Assembly (NCBI GenBank): GCA_025457985.1
Contig: JALOTI010000099.1
Coordinates: 1-6,977 of the forward strand
Direction: 5' to 3'
Length of the DNA: 6,977 nt
Source of the DNA: Leptospira sp.
GTDB taxonomy: Bacteria; Spirochaetota; Leptospiria; Leptospirales; Leptospiraceae
Shown: positions 6,934 through 6,977 of the stretch, piece after piece
Layout of the letters: every line of letters begins with the position of its first letter
Numbering within the stretch: position 1 is the stretch's first letter
Program-made: the position numbers and the translations under genes
Notes under the pieces: generated by a model
The model's input: only the letters and a program-made list of their open reading frames with translations
Database searches by the model: none
Told to the model about the DNA's origin: nothing

Positions 6934-6946
6934 ATCACCTCTCCTT
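6934..6946 (-). promoter_or_regulatory. Strong ribosome binding site that fixes the lipid-kinase start
   Basis: The minus strand reads AAGGAGAGGTGAT, close to the full complement of the 16S rRNA 3' end (AAGGAGGTGAT) with two extra bases. The AGAGG part lies 8 bases before ATG 6929, an ideal spacing. The alternative GTG (6938-6936) is part of this site and is therefore unlikely to be the start. No other gene in the window has a comparable site. Confidence 0.75.
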
Positions 6947-6977
6947 AGAGCCTGAAAACAATCCAAAAAACAAAACA

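Overview
The window holds six tightly packed protein genes in two convergent blocks. The DNA is AT-rich (by eye, GC in the upper 30s percent), several genes start with TTG, and most lack a clear Shine-Dalgarno sequence. The gene content combines a MeaA-type coenzyme-B12 mutase, a receiver/PP2C phosphatase, a MeaB GTPase, an FAD glycerol-3-phosphate dehydrogenase and a diacylglycerol-kinase-family lipid kinase. Together these features suggest a spirochaete of the genus Leptospira, whose carbon comes mainly from fatty acids and glycerol. That assignment is an inference from style and gene content, not a database match.

Left block, plus strand (1-3930). An AT-rich 121-base leader carries a promoter-like TTGACA and a small TACTTG repeat. 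It precedes a 545-residue MeaA-type (ethylmalonyl-CoA mutase family) protein that lacks roughly the first 110-130 residues expected for the family. Three bases later comes a response regulator fused to a SpoIIE/RsbU-type PP2C phosphatase. Twenty bases after that comes a divergent MeaB/ArgK-type GTPase, the usual chaperone of B12-dependent acyl-CoA mutases. The block looks like one operon: mutase, signalling phosphatase, mutase chaperone.

Right block, minus strand (6929 down to 3927). A YegS/DgkB-like lipid kinase has the only strong ribosome binding site in the window. It is followed after 4 bases by an aerobic-type glycerol-3-phosphate dehydrogenase (GlpD family), whose stop codon overlaps the start of a hotdog-fold acyl-CoA thioesterase (TGATG). 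This reads as a small lipid/glycerol operon. The two blocks collide tail to tail with overlapping stop codons and no intergenic space at 3927-3930.

The functional theme is acyl-CoA and glycerolipid metabolism with a signalling gene embedded in it. The most notable observation is the mutase gene: its reading frame is intact and keeps the conserved B12-binding and part of the active-site motifs, but it begins inside the catalytic barrel, directly after a TAG codon, and nothing resembling its missing front part is visible in the window. No RNA genes, CRISPR arrays or recognisable insertion sequences were seen, and no gene-free stretch exceeds 300 bases.
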